Source: an uncultured Collinsella sp.
GTDB lineage: Bacteria > Actinomycetota > Coriobacteriia > Coriobacteriales > Coriobacteriaceae
NCBI GenBank assembly: GCA_900758375.1
Contig: CAAERJ010000055.1
Span: 1 to 64,000, forward strand
Length of the DNA stretch: 64,000 bases
Direction of reading: 5' to 3'
Shown: piece after piece, positions 61,036 through 64,000 of the stretch
Numbering within the stretch: position 1 is the stretch's first letter
Layout: each line of letters starts with the position of its first letter
Notes under the pieces: generated by a model
Database searches by the model: none
Told to the model about the DNA's origin: nothing
What the model saw: the letters and a program-made list of their open reading frames with translations, nothing else
Program-made: the position numbers and the translations under genes

Positions 61036-62223
61036 TTAAGAGCGGGTTGCAGCGAGCACCTCGGCGGCCTTGGCGCGAGCCCACGTATCGACATCGCGAA
61101 GCTGCTCAAACGATGCGACCGCCTGCGTATCGTGTGCATCCATGCACGACTCGACGATACGGTCGATATCGGTAAAGGTACAGGCATCGTGCAGGAAGGC
61201 ATCGACGGCAACTTCGTTGGCGGCATTCAACACGCACGGCATGGTGCCGCCTGTCTTGCCGGCACGCTCGGCCAGCGCCAGGCAGCGGAATGTGTCCGTA
61301 TCGGCCGCATCGAAGGTGAGCTGCCCGAGCTCGCGGAAATCGATTCGAGGAGCTGGGGTATCCCAACGCTCGGGATACGAGAAAGCGAACTGGATGGGAA
61401 TGCGCATGTCGGACGCACCAAGATGCGCCATCACGGAGCCGTCCGCATACTCGACCATCGAGTGGATCTTTGACTGGCGCTGAACGACCACGTTGATAAA
61501 GTCGAGATCGCACCCGAACAGGTGCATCGCCTCGATACGCTCCAAGCCCTTATTCATGAGGGTCGCAGAGTCGATGGTGATCTTAGCACCCATGGCCCAC
61601 GTGGGGTGTGCCAGCGCATCGGCGCGCGTCACGCAATTGAGCTCGTCGCGCGTACGGCCAAAGAACGGACCGCCCGAGCAAGTAAGCCAGATGCAGTGGG
61701 CCTCGCGCGGATTCTCCCCCAGATAGCACTGGTAGATGGCGGAGTGCTCGGAGTCGACCGGAATTAGCTGACCCGGTTGCGCCAACGGCATCAGCAGGTC
61801 ACCGCCGACAACGAGAGACTCCTTGTTGGCAAGTGCGAGACGCTTGTTCGAGGTCAGGGCCGCATGGCTCGCTTCGAGCCCGGCAGCGCCCACAATGGCA
61901 ACAAGGACACAGTCGACGTCATCGCGACGCGCGAGCTCACAAACCGCCTGCGCACCAACACCGAGCTCGGTGCCCTCGGGCAGCTCCTGCAGTACAGCGT
62001 CCGCACCATGGGTGGTGTCGGCCACGGCAACAGCCGGGACCGAAAACTCGCGGGCGGCGGCAACGAGCTCCGAAGTGCTGGAGTTAACGGACAACGCCGT
62101 CACCTGCAGTCGATCGGCATGCTGACGGCATACATCGAGTGCCTGCGTGCCGATAGAGCCCGTACAGCCCAGAATGGCAACGCGAAGACGCCCATCGGGG
62201 CCGTACGTCGTCTGAAAGGCCAT
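61036..62223 (-). CDS. dxr: DXP reductoisomerase
   Basis: 395 residues. NADPH site LGCTGSIGTQAL, the GGPF segment, and IDSATLMNKGLE. Converts DXP to MEP. It overlaps the cdsA stop by one base. Confidence 0.95.
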   Translation of the reverse strand: MAFQTTYGPDGRLRVAILGCTGSIGTQALDVCRQHADRLQVTALSVNSSTSELVAAAREFSVPAVAVADTTHGADAVLQELPEGTELGVGAQAVCELARRDDVDCVLVAIVGAAGLEASHAALTSNKRLALANKESLVVGGDLLMPLAQPGQLIPVDSEHSAIYQCYLGENPREAHCIWLTCSGGPFFGRTRDELNCVTRADALAHPTWAMGAKITIDSATLMNKGLERIEAMHLFGCDLDFINVVVQRQSKIHSMVEYADGSVMAHLGASDMRIPIQFAFSYPERWDTPAPRIDFRELGQLTFDAADTDTFRCLALAERAGKTGGTMPCVLNAANEVAVDAFLHDACTFTDIDRIVESCMDAHDTQAVASFEQLRDVDTWARAKAAEVLAATRS

Positions 62224-63113
62224 TACAGCACGCCTCCGATCATCAAAAGCAGCTGCGCGGTAATGCAGCCAAAGATAAGCGAGTCGCTACGGTCGAGCAT
62301 GCCGCCATGGCCCGGGATAAGGTTGCCGGAATCCTTGACGCCCACGCCACGCTTGATGCGTGACTCAATAAGGTCGCCGATAACGCCCAGGATGGACACA
62401 ACCACGCCGCACAGCAGTGCGTAGGGCAAGCTCAGCTTATAAAAATGCGTCGCCCACAAAATGAGCCAGATAAGAACCGAGCCCAAGATGCCGCCGACAA
62501 AGCCCTCCCAGCTCTTTTTGGGAGAAATCTTAGGGACCATCTTGTGCTTGCCGATACGGCTGCCCACGATGTAGGCAAACGAATCGGAGACCCAGAGAGA
62601 CGCGCAAACACCCACCGAAAGCAGGGCGCCGGCAAAACCGGGCACGGCATCGCGCAGCAGCACGATGGCCGACAGCATAAAACCGGTGTAGATGGGACCC
62701 ATGAGTGTCACAGCCACATCGGATATGCGGGTACGCGACGAACAGACATACCAAATGCCCACCGCAAGCATCAGAGCAAAAAGCAGGGCATTCAACAGCA
62801 GCGAGTCGCCCAGTGCCGAGAGCGGAAAGAGCACGGCGGCAGCGATACCCAGGCGCTCGTTGGCCACCTTGCCATCGAGCTTCGTCATGCGGAAAAACTC
62901 AAAGCAGCACAGGCCGCTCATGACGGAGACGAAGATGGCGGTGGGAACGATACCCAAAACCAGGCAGAGAATAAATACAACGGCGTAGACGATACCTGCA
63001 GCGGCACGGGTAATAAAGCCGGCCAGCCACGAAGTCGCAGCCGCGCCGCTTTTGGCGGCAGGCGCCTTGGGAGTTGACGCCTTGGGAGCAGACGCCTTGG
63101 GACGATCGGACAC
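62223..63113 (-). CDS. cdsA: Phosphatidate cytidylyltransferase
   Basis: 296 residues, GTG start. N-terminal Ala/Pro/Lys-rich tail then several membrane spans, with signature SPKKSWEGFVGG and GHGGMLDRSDS. Makes CDP-diacylglycerol for phospholipids. Confidence 0.94.
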   Translation of the reverse strand: MSDRPKASAPKASTPKAPAAKSGAAATSWLAGFITRAAAGIVYAVVFILCLVLGIVPTAIFVSVMSGLCCFEFFRMTKLDGKVANERLGIAAAVLFPLSALGDSLLLNALLFALMLAVGIWYVCSSRTRISDVAVTLMGPIYTGFMLSAIVLLRDAVPGFAGALLSVGVCASLWVSDSFAYIVGSRIGKHKMVPKISPKKSWEGFVGGILGSVLIWLILWATHFYKLSLPYALLCGVVVSILGVIGDLIESRIKRGVGVKDSGNLIPGHGGMLDRSDSLIFGCITAQLLLMIGGVL

Positions 63114-63115
63114 GA

Positions 63116-63910
63116 TTAAGCCTCCTCGGTCTTGCTCAGTCCACCAAACCTACGGTCGCGGCCCTGATAGGCCAAAATGGCGTTGACAAGACCCCAACGA
63201 TCAAAGTCGGGCCAATAGGTATCGGTGACATAAAACTCGGAATAGGCAACCTGCCACAGCAGATAGTTCGAAAGGCGAAGCTCGCCGGAGGTTCGAATCA
63301 CAAGCTCCGGGTCGGGCAGCCCAGCGGTGTACAGGTGCGAAGCAACCATATCATCGTCAATAGCGACGGGATCGATCTTTCCGGCAGCGGCATCGAGCGC
63401 GATCTGACGGACAGCGCGGGTGATCTCGGCACGAGCGCCGTAATTGACGGCAAGCGCCAGCGTCATGCCGGTGTGGTCGGCACACTCGGCAAGACCGCGT
63501 TCAAAGACATCGCGGGTCTTCTTGGGCAGTGCGGAAATATCGCCCAAAAAGACAACGCGCACGTTTTCGCGCTTAAGCAGCGGCAACTCATCGATAAACG
63601 TCTTGGCAAACAAATGCATCAAAACGTTGACCTCGTGCTGCGGACGATTCCAGTTTTCGGTGGAAAACGCATAGGCCGAAAGGACGTCGACTCCCAAGCG
63701 CACACATGCGGTAATGATCTCGCGCAGGGAGACGATACCGGCCTTGTGGCCCTCGGTGCGGGCAAGACCGCGCGCCGTGGCCCAGCGACCGTTACCGTCC
63801 ATGATGCACGAAATATGATGCGGGATCTTATTGAGGTCAAGGTCGGAAAAACCGACGCCCGCAGGGGCGTCGGCAAAGTACTCGACCAGTTTGTTCTCGT
63901 CGTATTGCAC
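63116..63910 (-). CDS. uppS: Undecaprenyl diphosphate synthase
   Basis: 264 residues, GTG start. Catalytic motif IMDGNGRWA and GDISALP, RTSGELRLSNYLLWQ. Builds the lipid carrier for cell wall. Part of the uppS-cdsA-dxr-rseP cluster. Confidence 0.95.
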   Translation of the reverse strand: MQYDENKLVEYFADAPAGVGFSDLDLNKIPHHISCIMDGNGRWATARGLARTEGHKAGIVSLREIITACVRLGVDVLSAYAFSTENWNRPQHEVNVLMHLFAKTFIDELPLLKRENVRVVFLGDISALPKKTRDVFERGLAECADHTGMTLALAVNYGARAEITRAVRQIALDAAAGKIDPVAIDDDMVASHLYTAGLPDPELVIRTSGELRLSNYLLWQVAYSEFYVTDTYWPDFDRWGLVNAILAYQGRDRRFGGLSKTEEA

Positions 63911-63911
63911 C

Positions 63912-64000
63912 TTAGATCTCCATGACCTCGGCTTCTTTTTCCTTCAAAAGCTCCTCGACCTTGGCAACATACTCATCGGTATGCTTCTGGACCTTGGCCT
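63912..64000 (-). CDS. frr: Ribosome recycling factor, C-terminal end only
   Basis: 29 residues before the stop (KVQKHTDEYVAKVEELLKEK...), the C-terminal helix of RRF. The start lies beyond the right edge. Its position before uppS is conventional. Confidence 0.85.
   Translation of the reverse strand, partial: AKVQKHTDEYVAKVEELLKEKEAEVMEI

Noticed and set aside
1..64000. CRISPR arrays, tRNA or rRNA genes
   Set aside because: No regularly spaced repeats with unique spacers, and no CCA-ended cloverleaf or rRNA signature was noticed; a dedicated scan would be needed to be certain.

Overview
This window looks like a chromosomal segment from a high-GC, Gram-positive, fermentative actinobacterium, most likely Collinsella or a close relative in the Coriobacteriia. 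That is an inference from gene content: an actinobacterial-type integration host factor (mihF) next to gmk and rpoZ, a PyrR-headed pyr operon with a class 1B PyrD/PyrK pair, a bifunctional AdhE, and the era/dgkA/ybeY/phoH/mtaB/dnaJ cluster. No rRNA, tRNA or CRISPR array was seen.

Bases 1 to about 27,655 are one end of a siphovirus-type prophage with HK97-like head genes; its other end lies outside the left edge. Almost all phage genes run on the minus strand. Reading from the right: an outward-facing tyrosine integrase and a CI-like repressor on the plus strand, then a switch region with three copies of one 15-bp operator and a Cro-like gene. A run of very small, tightly overlapping early genes follows. 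Next comes a recombination and replication block (SMC/SbcC-like ATPase, Sak4-like ATPase, DUF669 protein, and a SF2 helicase interrupted by a 337-residue intein). Accessory small proteins, dUTPase, an HNH endonuclease, a primase-helicase and RusA lead into HNH, small and large terminase, portal, protease, capsid, head-tail connectors and the tail tube. Two non-coding blocks inside the phage are rich in inverted repeats: 7,608-7,777 (candidate cos) and 8,681-8,953 (candidate replication origin or regulatory RNA).

From 27,664 onward the sequence is core chromosome. Minus-strand clusters cover ribosome assembly and cell envelope (era, dgkA, ybeY, phoH), tRNA and heme enzymes (mtaB, hemW, dusB), chaperones (dnaJ plus a second DnaJ with a membrane tail), translation (lepA, rpsT), DNA uptake and replication (holA, comEC, comEA), thiI, then rpoZ-gmk-mihF. 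The pyrimidine operon pyrR-pyrB-pyrC-pyrK-pyrD-pyrF follows, with a structured leader. rpmB is on the plus strand, followed by a REP-associated (RAYT) transposase flanked by its repeats. adhE and an APH-fold kinase are also on the plus strand. The right end is an isoprenoid, lipid and translation cluster on the minus strand: proS, ispG, rseP, dxr, cdsA, uppS and the tail end of frr.

The least ordinary items are the intein in helicase motif VI, the compact three-operator switch, the iteron-like structured region beside the phage replication genes, the membrane-anchored DnaJ paralogue, the domain inserted in RseP, and the RAYT/REP block.
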